From positions 1-64,000 of the forward strand of contig DGTK01000002.1 of the NCBI GenBank assembly GCA_002393735.1: a DNA stretch of 64,000 nucleotides. Direction: 5' to 3'. This DNA is from Lachnospiraceae bacterium UBA4338. Lineage in GTDB: Bacteria; Bacillota; Clostridia; Lachnospirales; Lachnospiraceae. A model generated the notes under the pieces. The model had not been told where the DNA came from, searched no databases, and saw nothing but the letters and a program-made list of their open reading frames with translations. This document shows positions 16,261 through 25,366 of this stretch, in pieces. Position numbers and translations under genes: made by a program. Each line of letters opens with the position of its first letter. The first letter of the stretch is position 1.

Positions 16261-16858
16261 TAACCTCTTCGTCCCCTTTTATACCCTTCATATATTTATC
16301 TTTTATTATCTTTGACAATACATATGTAAGCACTATAATTCCAATGGCCGGAATGAACATTACGGGCTTTGAGAAAGCATCCACAAAACTCACTCCAAAA
16401 AGTGAAAGCAGTAAAATCATCACGCTTTTGGCCAATGAAATGGTAATCACATATTTTCTGTCATTATAATCTGCCGTGCCAAAGGCAATATTCAGTACGG
16501 ATGACGGAGTAAATGGCATAACGGCTATCACAAAAAGTACCGCCGGACTGATGCCGGCCACCCATACTCTCAATCGGTGAATTCTTTGGAATCTGCCCTC
16601 TGATTTAAGGGCGATTTTTTTGACCACAATTCTAAAAAAGTAAAATACAATAACCGAACCTATTACATTTCCTATCCAGCTGTACAAAAAGCCTTTGATT
16701 CCCCCGTATACCGCTACGTTAAGAGTAACTATCAACACTAATGGAAATGCTGGAAAGAAGGATTCCGCTACTGAAATCAAAATAGGAAACAGAGGTTCCA
16801 GGTCTCTGTACTTCTCGAATATTTCATTGATATATGAGGCAATTTCCGAAGGGTTCAT
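16235..16858 (-). CDS. VTT-domain (TVP38/TMEM64, DedA-like) membrane protein
   Basis: The 207-residue protein has a VTT domain. FPILISVAESFFPAFPLVLI forms a re-entrant helix pair, followed by GFLYSWIGNVIGSVIVFYFFR, a typical G-x-x-x-G helix, and later VMPFTPSSVLNIAFG. Members of this superfamily help move lipids or lipid carriers across the membrane. The exact substrate is unknown. It starts one base before the rpe stop and overlaps the next gene by 26 bases, which indicates tight coupling. Confidence 0.75.
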   Translation of the reverse strand: MNPSEIASYINEIFEKYRDLEPLFPILISVAESFFPAFPLVLIVTLNVAVYGGIKGFLYSWIGNVIGSVIVFYFFRIVVKKIALKSEGRFQRIHRLRVWVAGISPAVLFVIAVMPFTPSSVLNIAFGTADYNDRKYVITISLAKSVMILLLSLFGVSFVDAFSKPVMFIPAIGIIVLTYVLSKIIKDKYMKGIKGDEEVNGETEEDK

Positions 16859-17518
16859 TTAACTATTCATCATCCCCAGTAATTCCACCGCATTAGCATA
16901 AGTATCCCCTCCGAATACGGCAGAACCGGCCACAATTACATTAGCTCCGGCATCAAGGGCTTCTTTAAGAGTTTCCTTGCCAAGACCGCCATCTACTTCA
17001 ATGTCAATATCAAGTCCCTGACGCTCTATCTCTGCCTTAACAGCCTTTACCTTGTCTGTACATTCGTGAATGTATTTCTGACCACCAAATCCCGGATGTA
17101 CCGTCATTACAAGTATCATATCAATTAAGTTAAGATATGGAAATACTTCTTTAATGTCTGTTTCAGGATTAATAGCAAGACCAACCTTAACGCCTAAGTC
17201 TCTGATGTCCTTCAGCACTTTCTCAGGATCATCCAGTGTCTCAATATGAACTGAGATTAAGTCAGCACCGCTCTTAACGAAATACTCTAAATATCTCTCA
17301 GGCTTTTCAATCATAAGATGTGTATCCATTACGATATGCGTTGCCTTCTTGATTGACTTAAGTACCGGCATACCAAAAGAAATGGATGGCACAAACATTC
17401 CGTCCATTACATCAAAGTGCAGGTATTTAGCCCCCGCCTTTTCTATTAACTCAATCTCCTCACCCAGTTTGGTGAAGTCTGCTGATAATATTGATGGTGC
17501 AAGTATTCTTTCTCTCAT
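16859..17518 (-). CDS. rpe: Ribulose-phosphate 3-epimerase
   Basis: The 219-residue TIM-barrel enzyme interconverts ribulose 5-phosphate and xylulose 5-phosphate in the pentose phosphate pathway. Family motifs are intact: LAPSILSADF at the start, HFDVMDGMFVPSISFG with the metal-binding His and Asp, MTVHPGFGGQKY, and DGG near the end. Length is normal. The order rsgA then rpe is conserved in Firmicutes. The gap to rsgA is filled with unusual G-rich DNA, and no strong Shine-Dalgarno is visible at this start, so translation may differ from its neighbours. Confidence 0.96.
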   Translation of the reverse strand: MRERILAPSILSADFTKLGEEIELIEKAGAKYLHFDVMDGMFVPSISFGMPVLKSIKKATHIVMDTHLMIEKPERYLEYFVKSGADLISVHIETLDDPEKVLKDIRDLGVKVGLAINPETDIKEVFPYLNLIDMILVMTVHPGFGGQKYIHECTDKVKAVKAEIERQGLDIDIEVDGGLGKETLKEALDAGANVIVAGSAVFGGDTYANAVELLGMMNS

Positions 17519-17660
17519 TGTTCTCTGTCCCGCTCGCCTCTCACGCCTGCCGCCTCGCGCCCAGTCACGCCTTCAGCCTCTCTGGCCCAGCGCCCAGCCT
17601 GGCCACCTCCTAGCCTCTCTCCGGTCCGGCCCCGCGCGCCACGCTTGCCTCGGGATTTTC
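17519..17660 (-). other. G-rich intergenic insert between rsgA and rpe
   Basis: By hand count 89 of 120 bases (17521-17640) are G or C, in a genome that is otherwise clearly A+T-rich. On the coding strand it is a run of GGCG, GAGG and GCGTG words with no ORF of note. AGGCGAGCG occurs here and in the two other G-rich gaps. Confidence 0.7.
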
Positions 17661-17667
17661 CTTTCTT

Positions 17668-18573
17668 TTAGTACTTATTGTTATTCTTGATTTCCTCGTA
17701 TATCGCTACGTAATTCTCGTACCTTACCCTGCTGATAAGCCCCACTTCCACCGCGTCCTTGACGCCGCATTCCTTCTCCTTATCGTGCATGCAGGATGAG
17801 AACTTGCAATCGCCTTCATACGCTGTAAATTCAGGATAATAATGCTTAAGCTCTCTTTCGTCCATCTCAGGGACATATACCGAACTAAAGCCCGGCGTAT
17901 CCATGATAAATGAACTCACATTATCTATATCAACTGCGAATAACTCAGCATGCCTTGTGGTATGCTTACCACGCGATATCTTGGCGCTGATTTCACCGGT
18001 CTCCATCTGATCTCTTCCAAGAAGATAATTTATCATGGTGGATTTACCAACACCACTCGGTCCCGCTATCGCAGTAGTTTTACCCTTTAGCACTTCCTTA
18101 ACAGCCTTGGTATTTTCATCATTCTTAACAGAACAGAGAATTATATCTATTCCTGACTTACCATAGATATCCAGGATTTCATTCTTCTTATCCTCATCAG
18201 ATAAATCATATTTATTAAAACAAAGTATGCAGGGTAAATCCTGCATCTTCATACTCAGGATAAGCCTGTCCAGAAGATTATAATTTACATCCGGACTTCT
18301 CATGGCGCTCACAATGAGGCACTGATCCACATTGGCAGCCTTGGGTCTGATAAGTTCATTATTACGCACAGAAAGTGCCGTAATGTTGCCGAGTTTCTCT
18401 TCAACATTATGACACTTAATCTCTACATTATCTCCCACTATGGGTTTAAGCCCGTCTTTACGTAAGGTGCCTTTGGCTTTACATTCAACCACACCTATTC
18501 CATCTACATAAACGTAGAAAAAGCCGGCTATTTGTTTAATTAATTTGCCTGTATATACTTCATTAGCTGTCAA
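17668..18573 (-). CDS. rsgA: Ribosome small subunit-dependent GTPase A (RsgA/YloQ)
   Basis: RsgA is a circularly permuted GTPase that helps finish 30S subunits. An N-terminal OB fold is followed by the permuted G motifs: FNKYDLS (G4), GPSGVGKSTMINYLL (G1, P-loop) and DTPGFSS (G3). The C-terminal zinc site is seen in CKFSSCMHDKEKECGV. The TTG at 18573 is preferred because GAGGTGG lies three bases before it; an ATG at 18585 in the same frame is possible. The start overlaps the end of the kinase gene, so the two are coupled. Confidence 0.93.
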   Translation of the reverse strand: MTANEVYTGKLIKQIAGFFYVYVDGIGVVECKAKGTLRKDGLKPIVGDNVEIKCHNVEEKLGNITALSVRNNELIRPKAANVDQCLIVSAMRSPDVNYNLLDRLILSMKMQDLPCILCFNKYDLSDEDKKNEILDIYGKSGIDIILCSVKNDENTKAVKEVLKGKTTAIAGPSGVGKSTMINYLLGRDQMETGEISAKISRGKHTTRHAELFAVDIDNVSSFIMDTPGFSSVYVPEMDERELKHYYPEFTAYEGDCKFSSCMHDKEKECGVKDAVEVGLISRVRYENYVAIYEEIKNNNKY

Positions 18574-20902
18574 ATTCCACCTCATAAGTAACCTTATCTT
18601 CTATAGGTGTGCTCTGTACTTGCGGATTACCTTCTGCATCATATACAGTCTCTGTTGTGTAATAAGTATATGTAATTGTAACTATTCCCTTAGGTACGCC
18701 ATAGATTGATGAAAGATTAATCTGGCATGGGAAGTTAGTTGTAGTTGTATCAAATAATACTGTGGTTCCATCAGCTGCTGTAAGAGTAACTCTTGCCTGT
18801 GTACCCTGCTGATAATTAGGAGGGGCAAGTACTGATGTATTGCAGTTATAATATCTTGGTTCCGGTCCCTTGCTTAATACGATATCAATCTGTGTACCCT
18901 TCTTGATACTGGAGTTTGCTGTATAACTCTGGGAACAAACCTTTCCTGCTTCCACAGTTTCACTGTAATCTTCAGTTACTGATCTGCACTGAAGACCAAG
19001 CGCGTTGAGTATATCCTTGGCATCTGTCTCCGACTTGCCAGTTAAATCAGGCATCTGAAGTGATACTGACTCTTCACCAAGGCTGATGGTAAGAGTAACT
19101 GTCTCACCTCTCTTAAGCGAACTAAGGCCCGCAGGAGTCTGAGTCATTACAAGGTCCTTCTCCACATCATCAGAGAATTCTCTTAACTTAACAACTGTAA
19201 ATCCTTCTTCCTCTAACACACTTGTTGCCTGTGCTTCTGTATATCCCATTACATCAGGAACGATAACATCAGAGCCCTGAACGCTTACCTTTAGTTCTAC
19301 TGCGCTTCCTGTCTCTACCACGGTTCCTGCTGCCGGATTGGTGGATATGATATGATTTACTTCTGTTATATCAGAAGACTCTTCTTTAATCGTTATCTGA
19401 AGTCCCGCATCTATCATGGCGTCCTTGGCATTCTCCAATGTCTGTCCTGTTACATTAGGAACCTCAACATTTTCAGTCTTAACTGAATTACCTGTATTAT
19501 CCCATACGCCTAATACAATACCTGCAAGGTAAAGTACAATGAGTCCAATGGCAACAGCAGTAAGAATAATAAGAATATTCTTTACTTTTTCAATTCCGGA
19601 TTCTTCTTCATCCTCTAATCTGTTAACAGGTTTTTGTGGCTTCTTTGTCCTGCCTTTACCCTGATTACTCTTTGAAGGCTTACCTGACGGTTTACCGTTA
19701 CCACTCTTCTTAACAGGTCTGTCCGGTCTCTCAGATCTTTCTGCTCTTTCTGATCTTCCATTTCTTGCCTGAGCAGACTTAGGACGTCTTTCCGGATCAC
19801 CGGTTCTCTGTGCTTCCTTAACTCTTTCCACTTCCCTGATAGTGCTCTTGGCCTGAGATCTTCTTATTGCTTCAATCTCTTCCTTGCTCGCAGGTCTGGT
19901 GGCATCTATATCTGAAGGAGTTTCCTTCTTCTTCTCAGTTTCTTCTATTCTCTTTATTGTCTCTCTGACTTCTTTATTGGTTACATCAGTTCTGCCCTGC
20001 TTAATTACAAGCTGCTCATCCCTTGATGCTTCCTTGGTTGCAGACATGGTTTCAACTGCTTCCATCTTAACGAAGTTTTCATCAGGTGAAATCAGTGATT
20101 TCTTCAAATCTTCGATTAAGTCAGCCATTACCTGATATCTTCTGTCAGGACTCTTCTGTGTACACTTAAGAACTATCTGCTCAAGGCTGATAGGAATCTC
20201 AGGTACGAAGTCTCTTGGTGAAGGCATTGGCTCCTGAATATGCTTAAGTGCAATCGCTACAGTAGTCTCGCCGTTAAATGGCACCTTACCTGTAAGCATC
20301 TCAAACATTGTGATACCAAGTGAATATATATCAGATCTTCTGTCTGAATATCCACCTCTTGCCTGCTCAGGTGATGTATAATGCACTGAACCCATTACGT
20401 TTGCTGTAACAGTATTACTTGTTGGCACCTTGGCAATACCAAAGTCTGTAACCTTGGTTGCACCATCACGTGAAATAATAACATTCTGAGGCTTAATATC
20501 CCTGTGAATAATATTGTTGTTGTGAGCGGCTTCAATACCCTTTGATATCTGTACTGCAATAGCCACCGTTTCTTTTACAGATAGTCTGGACTTCTTCTGG
20601 ATATAATCCTTCAGGGTTATACCATTAACAAATTCCATTACGATAAAATAGATGCCGTTTTCTTCTCCAACATCGTAAACATTAACGATATTTGGATGCA
20701 TAAGACCTGCTGCCGATTCAGCTTCGTTACGGAACTTAACTACGAATTCTGCATTTGAATTGAATTCCTGCTTAAGTACCTTAACCGCTACTTCTCTTTT
20801 AAGCTTGTGGTCTTTTGCTCTGTACACATCGGCCATTCCGCCGGTACCCACGTGCTCTATAATCTCATATCTATCTAATAAAATTGTTCCAACTTTCAAC
20901 AT
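18563..20902 (-). CDS. pknB: PASTA-domain Ser/Thr protein kinase (PknB/Stk family)
   Basis: The 779-residue kinase has an N-terminal Hanks-type catalytic domain (about 10-270) with GTGGMADVY, the lysine in VAVKVLK, HRDIKPQNVI and DFGIAK. A basic linker full of Arg, Ser and Lys follows (about 340-430), then one membrane helix (LIILTAVAIGLIVLYLAGIV), three extracellular PASTA repeats (starting near VPNVTGQTL, VPDVMGYTE and MPDLTGKSE), and a beta-rich tail. Such kinases sense muropeptides and control growth and cell wall synthesis. The cognate phosphatase gene lies directly upstream (18 bases). All catalytic residues are present. Confidence 0.97.
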   Translation of the reverse strand: MLKVGTILLDRYEIIEHVGTGGMADVYRAKDHKLKREVAVKVLKQEFNSNAEFVVKFRNEAESAAGLMHPNIVNVYDVGEENGIYFIVMEFVNGITLKDYIQKKSRLSVKETVAIAVQISKGIEAAHNNNIIHRDIKPQNVIISRDGATKVTDFGIAKVPTSNTVTANVMGSVHYTSPEQARGGYSDRRSDIYSLGITMFEMLTGKVPFNGETTVAIALKHIQEPMPSPRDFVPEIPISLEQIVLKCTQKSPDRRYQVMADLIEDLKKSLISPDENFVKMEAVETMSATKEASRDEQLVIKQGRTDVTNKEVRETIKRIEETEKKKETPSDIDATRPASKEEIEAIRRSQAKSTIREVERVKEAQRTGDPERRPKSAQARNGRSERAERSERPDRPVKKSGNGKPSGKPSKSNQGKGRTKKPQKPVNRLEDEEESGIEKVKNILIILTAVAIGLIVLYLAGIVLGVWDNTGNSVKTENVEVPNVTGQTLENAKDAMIDAGLQITIKEESSDITEVNHIISTNPAAGTVVETGSAVELKVSVQGSDVIVPDVMGYTEAQATSVLEEEGFTVVKLREFSDDVEKDLVMTQTPAGLSSLKRGETVTLTISLGEESVSLQMPDLTGKSETDAKDILNALGLQCRSVTEDYSETVEAGKVCSQSYTANSSIKKGTQIDIVLSKGPEPRYYNCNTSVLAPPNYQQGTQARVTLTAADGTTVLFDTTTTNFPCQINLSSIYGVPKGIVTITYTYYTTETVYDAEGNPQVQSTPIEDKVTYEVEFDS

Positions 20903-20920
20903 AAAAGTCTAACTCCAATC

Positions 20921-21661
20921 TTACTTATCCTGCGTATGCTTGCCAAGCACTACGGCAATATTATCTCTTCCGCCATTTGCATTGGCTGCCTGTATAAGGC
21001 TCTGGGCACATTTGCCCAAATCATCTTTATATACATTAATAACCTGCTCTATTACTTCGTCTTCAACCATATTGGTAAGACCGTCTGAACAGATTAAGAA
21101 TACCATGTCGTCTTTAAGTTCAACTTCAAAGAAATCTACATTAACTGATACGCTGGCACCAATGGCCCTTGTGATAATGTTCTTATCAGGATGGTTTCTT
21201 ACGGCTTTCCTGTCGATTCCTCCAAGACGAACCATCTCTTCCACAAGGGAATGGTCTCTGGTTACCTGTCTTATCTTTCCATCTTCAACAACATATAATC
21301 TGCTGTCACCTACATTACCAACATAAAGAACATCATCCTGGGTGGAAGCCACAACCATGGTGGTACCCATGCCCACTAAATTAGAGTCCTCCATCGATTT
21401 CGTTCTGATATACTCATTGGCAGCTTCAACTGCCTCAGTTAATATCTCAATGACATTGTTGCTTTTATTCATAACAACCCGGCTGACTACCGTTTCTACT
21501 GAATATTTCGAAGCATAGTCTCCAGCCTTGTGACCACCCATTCCGTCAGCCACAATGTAAAGGTTCTCCAGGTTGCCTAAGGGTAAATCCGATGAGAAAA
21601 CATAGTCTTGATTAATTTTTCGTAATTTTCCAATATCCGTCATGGAAAAGGATTTAATCAC
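20921..21661 (-). CDS. prpC: PP2C-type Ser/Thr phosphatase (PrpC/Stp1)
   Basis: The 246-residue metal-dependent phosphatase removes phosphates placed by the adjacent PASTA kinase. PP2C motifs are complete: VADGMGGHKAGDYAS with metal-binding Asp and Gly, VGNVGDSRLYVV, TRDHSLVEEMVRLGGI, CSDGLTNMV and GGRDNIAVVL. There is no membrane segment. It lies 1 base after rlmN and 18 bases before pknB, the conserved Firmicutes order. Confidence 0.96.
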   Translation of the reverse strand: MIKSFSMTDIGKLRKINQDYVFSSDLPLGNLENLYIVADGMGGHKAGDYASKYSVETVVSRVVMNKSNNVIEILTEAVEAANEYIRTKSMEDSNLVGMGTTMVVASTQDDVLYVGNVGDSRLYVVEDGKIRQVTRDHSLVEEMVRLGGIDRKAVRNHPDKNIITRAIGASVSVNVDFFEVELKDDMVFLICSDGLTNMVEDEVIEQVINVYKDDLGKCAQSLIQAANANGGRDNIAVVLGKHTQDK

Positions 21662-21662
21662 C

Positions 21663-22700
21663 TTAGAGTTCCTCCCTTAGCATCTTTCTTCGGCGAAGCT
21701 GTCCGCAAGCACCGTCAATATCTCTACCCATTTCCCTTCTAATAGTAACATTTATTCCATTTTTTTCAAGTTTATTTTGGAATTTATACACCCATTCCTT
21801 GCTCGAAGGGGCAAAATCACGCTCTTTTATGGGATTTACCGGAATAAGATTCAAATGGCAGTTATGCCCTGACAAAAGTTCCGTCAGTTCCCTTATATTT
21901 TCTTCCTTATCATTTACTCCGCTGATAAGGGCATATTCGAAACTTATTCTCCTGTGAGTCTTTTCAAAATAATATTTGCAGGCATCCATCACCTGGTCAA
22001 GTGAATACATCTTCGCTACCGGCATTATACTCTCTCTTACCTTCTGATTACTGCCATGAAGTGATATGGCTAAGGTAATCTGAAGATTAAGGTCGGCAAG
22101 TTCCTTTATTCTCTCAACGATTCCACAGGTGGATACCGTTATATTTCTCTGACTTAAATTAAAGCCATCTTCTGAGGAAATGATTCGAAGGAAGCTGACC
22201 ACGTTGTCGAAGTTATCCATCGGTTCTCCGATACCCATAATAACTATGTTGGATACCCTCTCACCCGAAAGTCTTGATACCTCATAAACCTGATCGAGCA
22301 TCTCTGAAGCGCTAAGGCTTCTGTATAAGCCCTCTATTGTGGAAGCACAGAACTTACATCCCATCCTGCATCCTACCTGTGATGAAATACATATGCTGTT
22401 GCCATGATGATATTTCATCAGTACGCTTTCCACATATGAATCATCCCTTAACTTAAAAAGATACTTTCTTGTTCCATCTATTGAAGATTCCTGGTGAGTA
22501 ACTTCTTCTATGGTATTAATGTAGAAACTCTCCTGCAGCTTCTGCCTTAAATCCTTCGATATATCTGTCATATCATCAAAAGACTTAACGCCCCTTTTAT
22601 GAAGCCAGGTATAAATCTGCTTCCCACGGAAAGCACTCTGCCCCATATCTTTAAGTTTCTGGGTAAGTTCATCCAGTTGTAATGATTTAATATCTTCCAT
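21663..22700 (-). CDS. rlmN: 23S rRNA (adenine2503-C2)-methyltransferase RlmN
   Basis: This radical SAM enzyme of 345 residues methylates A2503 of 23S rRNA (and in some bacteria A37 of tRNA). The cluster motif CRMGCKFC is at about 107-114. GIGEPMDN is the SAM-binding glutamate segment, and DGACGQLRRR near the C-terminus holds the cysteine that resolves the protein-RNA adduct. The first 90 residues form the usual accessory domain (KQIYTWLHKRGVKSFDDMTD). Absence of Cfr-type changes and the gene context favour RlmN over Cfr. Confidence 0.96.
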   Translation of the reverse strand: MEDIKSLQLDELTQKLKDMGQSAFRGKQIYTWLHKRGVKSFDDMTDISKDLRQKLQESFYINTIEEVTHQESSIDGTRKYLFKLRDDSYVESVLMKYHHGNSICISSQVGCRMGCKFCASTIEGLYRSLSASEMLDQVYEVSRLSGERVSNIVIMGIGEPMDNFDNVVSFLRIISSEDGFNLSQRNITVSTCGIVERIKELADLNLQITLAISLHGSNQKVRESIMPVAKMYSLDQVMDACKYYFEKTHRRISFEYALISGVNDKEENIRELTELLSGHNCHLNLIPVNPIKERDFAPSSKEWVYKFQNKLEKNGINVTIRREMGRDIDGACGQLRRRKMLREEL

Positions 22701-22715
22701 TCTATATTATTTCCC

Positions 22716-22776
22716 AGCGCAAGGCCAAAATGCCTATCAAAAACAATTTTGTACACTAAGCGCAAGGCCAAAATGC
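22716..22776. repeat. Two direct copies of an 18-base word
   Basis: AGCGCAAGGCCAAAATGC occurs at 22716-22733 and 22759-22776, in the 153-base gap between rlmN and rsmB. The second copy is followed by GCTCCACAAAGCG. No gene fits the gap. Confidence 0.7.
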
Positions 22777-22853
22777 GCTCCACAAAGCGATCCTGAAACT
22801 TGTTTCAATGAGCTTTGGGGAGAGTAGTTTTGGACGAAGCGCGCTTTAATGTC

Positions 22854-24167
22854 TTACTCTCTCATGAATGCAGTCACATAAAATCCATCAGAGCCCATAT
22901 CTCCCGGCAAAAGTACAATCGTACTGTCCGGCTCAGCCTTAAGCCCTAACTCCTTGGATATCCAAGTAGCCATACGCTCATTCTCATCTTTATTTATTGT
23001 ACATGTACTGTAGATTAAGTGCCCGCCCTTCTTAAGATACTTGGCTGCATTGGTCACGATTGCCTTTTGAAGCGCCACAATGCTCTTAATCTCTTCTTCA
23101 TTTATCCTGTATTTAATATCCTGCTTTCTGCCCATTACTCCAAGCCCTGAGCATGGCACATCACAAAGAATCACATCAGCTTTATTCTCAAATTCAGGAT
23201 TATAAATAGTTCCGTCATTAACCTTGGTTTCTATATTTTTAATACCAAGTCGGCTTATATTCTCTTTAATTAAATCAACCTTTCTTTCAGATACATCAAA
23301 TGAGTAAACTAAAGCATTCGGATGCATATCTGCAAGCTGCACGCTCTTACTTCCGGGAGAAGCGCACATATCGATAATAACCTTAGCATCAGGATAATTA
23401 CATGCTCTTCCGGCTAAGATGGAACCAATATCCTGTATCATTATCTTTCCATCATCAAAACCTGCCAGATTACGGATATTATCTGTATGTCCCAGAATAT
23501 ATACCATATCAATTGAAGCTGGTTCTACGCTGATTCCTGCTTTCTTCCAGGCTTCTACCAGCGCCTCTTCTTCATCTTTACTAACATTATCCCTTACTCT
23601 TACGCTAAGGCCTTTTATCTCATAAATATTCTTAAGGATTCTCTTAACCTCATCCAAAGAATAATCTCTCATAAGCATTTTTAGTACAACAGGCGGCATC
23701 GAATATTTTACGCCCAGATAAAGCGCCGGATTATCTTCTTCCTTTGGATATGGAATATTATCCTTATTGGTTACAACCTTACGAAGTACAGCGTTGGCAA
23801 AACCCGCCAGGTTTCCAAGTTTTCTTCTCTTAATTATATTTACAGCCACGTTGCAGGCTAATGACTCATATACCTTATCCATATAGATAATCTGATATAC
23901 TGCCATCTCTAATGTAGCCCTTAATATCTTCTGCATCTTTGGAGTCTTAACTGAAGAATATAAATCAAGGATGTAATCACACTCTATTCTTCTTTCCAAG
24001 GTACCGCACACAAGCATCTTGATAAAAGCTTTCTGCTTCTGATCAAGATAATCCACCTTATCAAGTGCTCCTCTTAATACTATGTGGCTGTACTCACCCT
24101 TAAGAATCTCAAGATAAATATCCAGGGCCAGCTGCCTTATTGTCATTTCGTCGTTTCTATTATGCAT
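22854..24167 (-). CDS. rsmB: 16S rRNA (cytosine967-C5)-methyltransferase RsmB
   Basis: This 437-residue protein has an N-terminal NusB-like RNA-binding domain (about 1-140, with AFIKMLVCGTLERR) and a C-terminal m5C methyltransferase domain. MCASPGSKSVQLAD is the SAM site. DVPCSGLGVMGRKQDIKYR and YSTCTINKDENE carry the two family cysteines, one of which is the nucleophile. It sits between rlmN and the fmt/def pair as in many Firmicutes. The start MHNRNDEMTIRQLALD is consistent with family length. Confidence 0.95.
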   Translation of the reverse strand: MHNRNDEMTIRQLALDIYLEILKGEYSHIVLRGALDKVDYLDQKQKAFIKMLVCGTLERRIECDYILDLYSSVKTPKMQKILRATLEMAVYQIIYMDKVYESLACNVAVNIIKRRKLGNLAGFANAVLRKVVTNKDNIPYPKEEDNPALYLGVKYSMPPVVLKMLMRDYSLDEVKRILKNIYEIKGLSVRVRDNVSKDEEEALVEAWKKAGISVEPASIDMVYILGHTDNIRNLAGFDDGKIMIQDIGSILAGRACNYPDAKVIIDMCASPGSKSVQLADMHPNALVYSFDVSERKVDLIKENISRLGIKNIETKVNDGTIYNPEFENKADVILCDVPCSGLGVMGRKQDIKYRINEEEIKSIVALQKAIVTNAAKYLKKGGHLIYSTCTINKDENERMATWISKELGLKAEPDSTIVLLPGDMGSDGFYVTAFMRE

Positions 24168-24190
24168 ATAATTAATAACCTATATCTGTT

Positions 24191-24295
24191 GTGACAGTAG
24201 GGACGGTTCTCAATGTCATATCTCTGATGTGACCGGAGGGACGGTTTTCAATGTCATATCTCTGATGTGACAGGGAGAACCGTCCCCACTGTCAC
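24191..24295. repeat. REP-like hairpin element with GGGACGGTT core
   Basis: GTGACAGTAGGGACGGTTCT at 24191 pairs with AGAACCGTCCCCACTGTCAC at 24276-24295. Between them lies a second, nearly direct copy of the left part (GTGACCGGAGGGACGGTTTT). Sequences of this form are widespread extragenic palindromes, often associated with REP-associated (TnpA-REP) transposases; no transposase gene is in the window. Confidence 0.8.
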
Positions 24296-24309
24296 GTCAG
24301 CTCATAATC

Positions 24310-25245
24310 CTACCCCAGTTTCTGCCCAAGACTTAACTTTCTTCCAAGCATAAAATCATGGGTACTCATCGCTTTCTTTCCCTCATACTGAATGTAATCA
24401 ATCTCTATACTTCCTCCATCAACCTTAACCGAGAAAGTATTCTTATCAATGGCGCATATCTCTCCGTGGTTATAACCACCAATTTCGCCTTCAACAAATT
24501 TAGCTTTAAGCACCTTGGTTCTGACACCATCTAAGAATGTATATGCTCCCGGCCATGAATAAAGACCTCTTATATAATTTCCGATTTCCTTCCCCGGCTT
24601 ATCCCAGTCAATAAGGCCATCTTCCTTGGTAAGCATCCTTGCATAGAAGCCATCACCCTCACCTTGAGGAGTGGACTCATATCTGTCGCCCGAAGGCTCC
24701 TTTGATAAAACTTCGCTTATCATATCAGCACCAAGCATTGATAACTTATCAAACAAACTCTCACCTGTTTCATCAGGCGCTATCTCTATCCCTTTTTGGA
24801 TTATCATATTTCCTGTATCAAGGCCTTCATCCATCTGCATGATGGTAACGCCTGTCTTCTCATCACCATTTAAGATAGACCACTGAATCGGAGCTGCACC
24901 CCTGTACTTAGGAAGGAGGGATGCATGAATATTAATGCATCCAAGCCTAGGCATATCAAGGATTTCCTTTGAGAGAATCTGTCCGAAAGCACAGACTACA
25001 AAAACATCTGCATTATATTCTTTTAACTTTTCCACATACTCAGGAAGCCTTACTTTTGTTGGCTGCATAACCTCAATATTGTGGGCTACTGCACATTCCT
25101 TAACCGGCGAGAAGACCATTTTGCCCGATCTTCCCTTTGGTTTGTCAGGATTGGTCACAACAAGTACAACCTCATGTCCGTCTTCTATTAATCTCTCAAG
25201 CGCCCCTACTGCAAAATCAGGCGTTCCCATATATACTATCTTCAT
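24310..25245 (-). CDS. fmt: Methionyl-tRNA formyltransferase
   Basis: The 311-residue enzyme formylates initiator Met-tRNA using 10-formyl-tetrahydrofolate. The N-terminal Rossmann-like domain carries FGQILSKEIL and INIHASLLPKYRGAAPIQW, with the catalytic Asn and His and the conserved SLLPKYRG loop. The C-terminal beta-barrel that binds tRNA begins near LIDWDKPGKEI. It lies just downstream of def, the deformylase that undoes the reaction on nascent proteins. The gap between them is an unusual G-rich stretch. GTGGTTATAACCAC occurs at 24476-24489. Confidence 0.96.
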   Translation of the reverse strand: MKIVYMGTPDFAVGALERLIEDGHEVVLVVTNPDKPKGRSGKMVFSPVKECAVAHNIEVMQPTKVRLPEYVEKLKEYNADVFVVCAFGQILSKEILDMPRLGCINIHASLLPKYRGAAPIQWSILNGDEKTGVTIMQMDEGLDTGNMIIQKGIEIAPDETGESLFDKLSMLGADMISEVLSKEPSGDRYESTPQGEGDGFYARMLTKEDGLIDWDKPGKEIGNYIRGLYSWPGAYTFLDGVRTKVLKAKFVEGEIGGYNHGEICAIDKNTFSVKVDGGSIEIDYIQYEGKKAMSTHDFMLGRKLSLGQKLG

Positions 25246-25255
25246 CTACAATCTC

Positions 25256-25365
25256 CTACAGCCATCGCCGCGCATCCGCCGCCGCGTCCGTTATCGCTCG
25301 CCTGGCAACACGCCGCCTTGCACCCTTCGCCTAGCACCCGTCACCGCGCTCCCGGCAACTCCTTA
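25256..25365 (-). other. G-rich intergenic insert between def and fmt
   Basis: 72 of 100 bases (25261-25360) are G or C. On the coding strand it is rich in GGCG, GCGG and GGGTG words and shares AGGCGAGCG with the gaps at 17519 and 62169. It ends a few bases before a normal AGGAG site for fmt. Confidence 0.7.
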
Positions 25366-25366
25366 T

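Noticed and set aside
22568..22783. Short minus-strand ORF between rlmN and rsmB
   Set aside because: It overlaps rlmN in another frame and runs through the 18-base repeats; no ribosome site.
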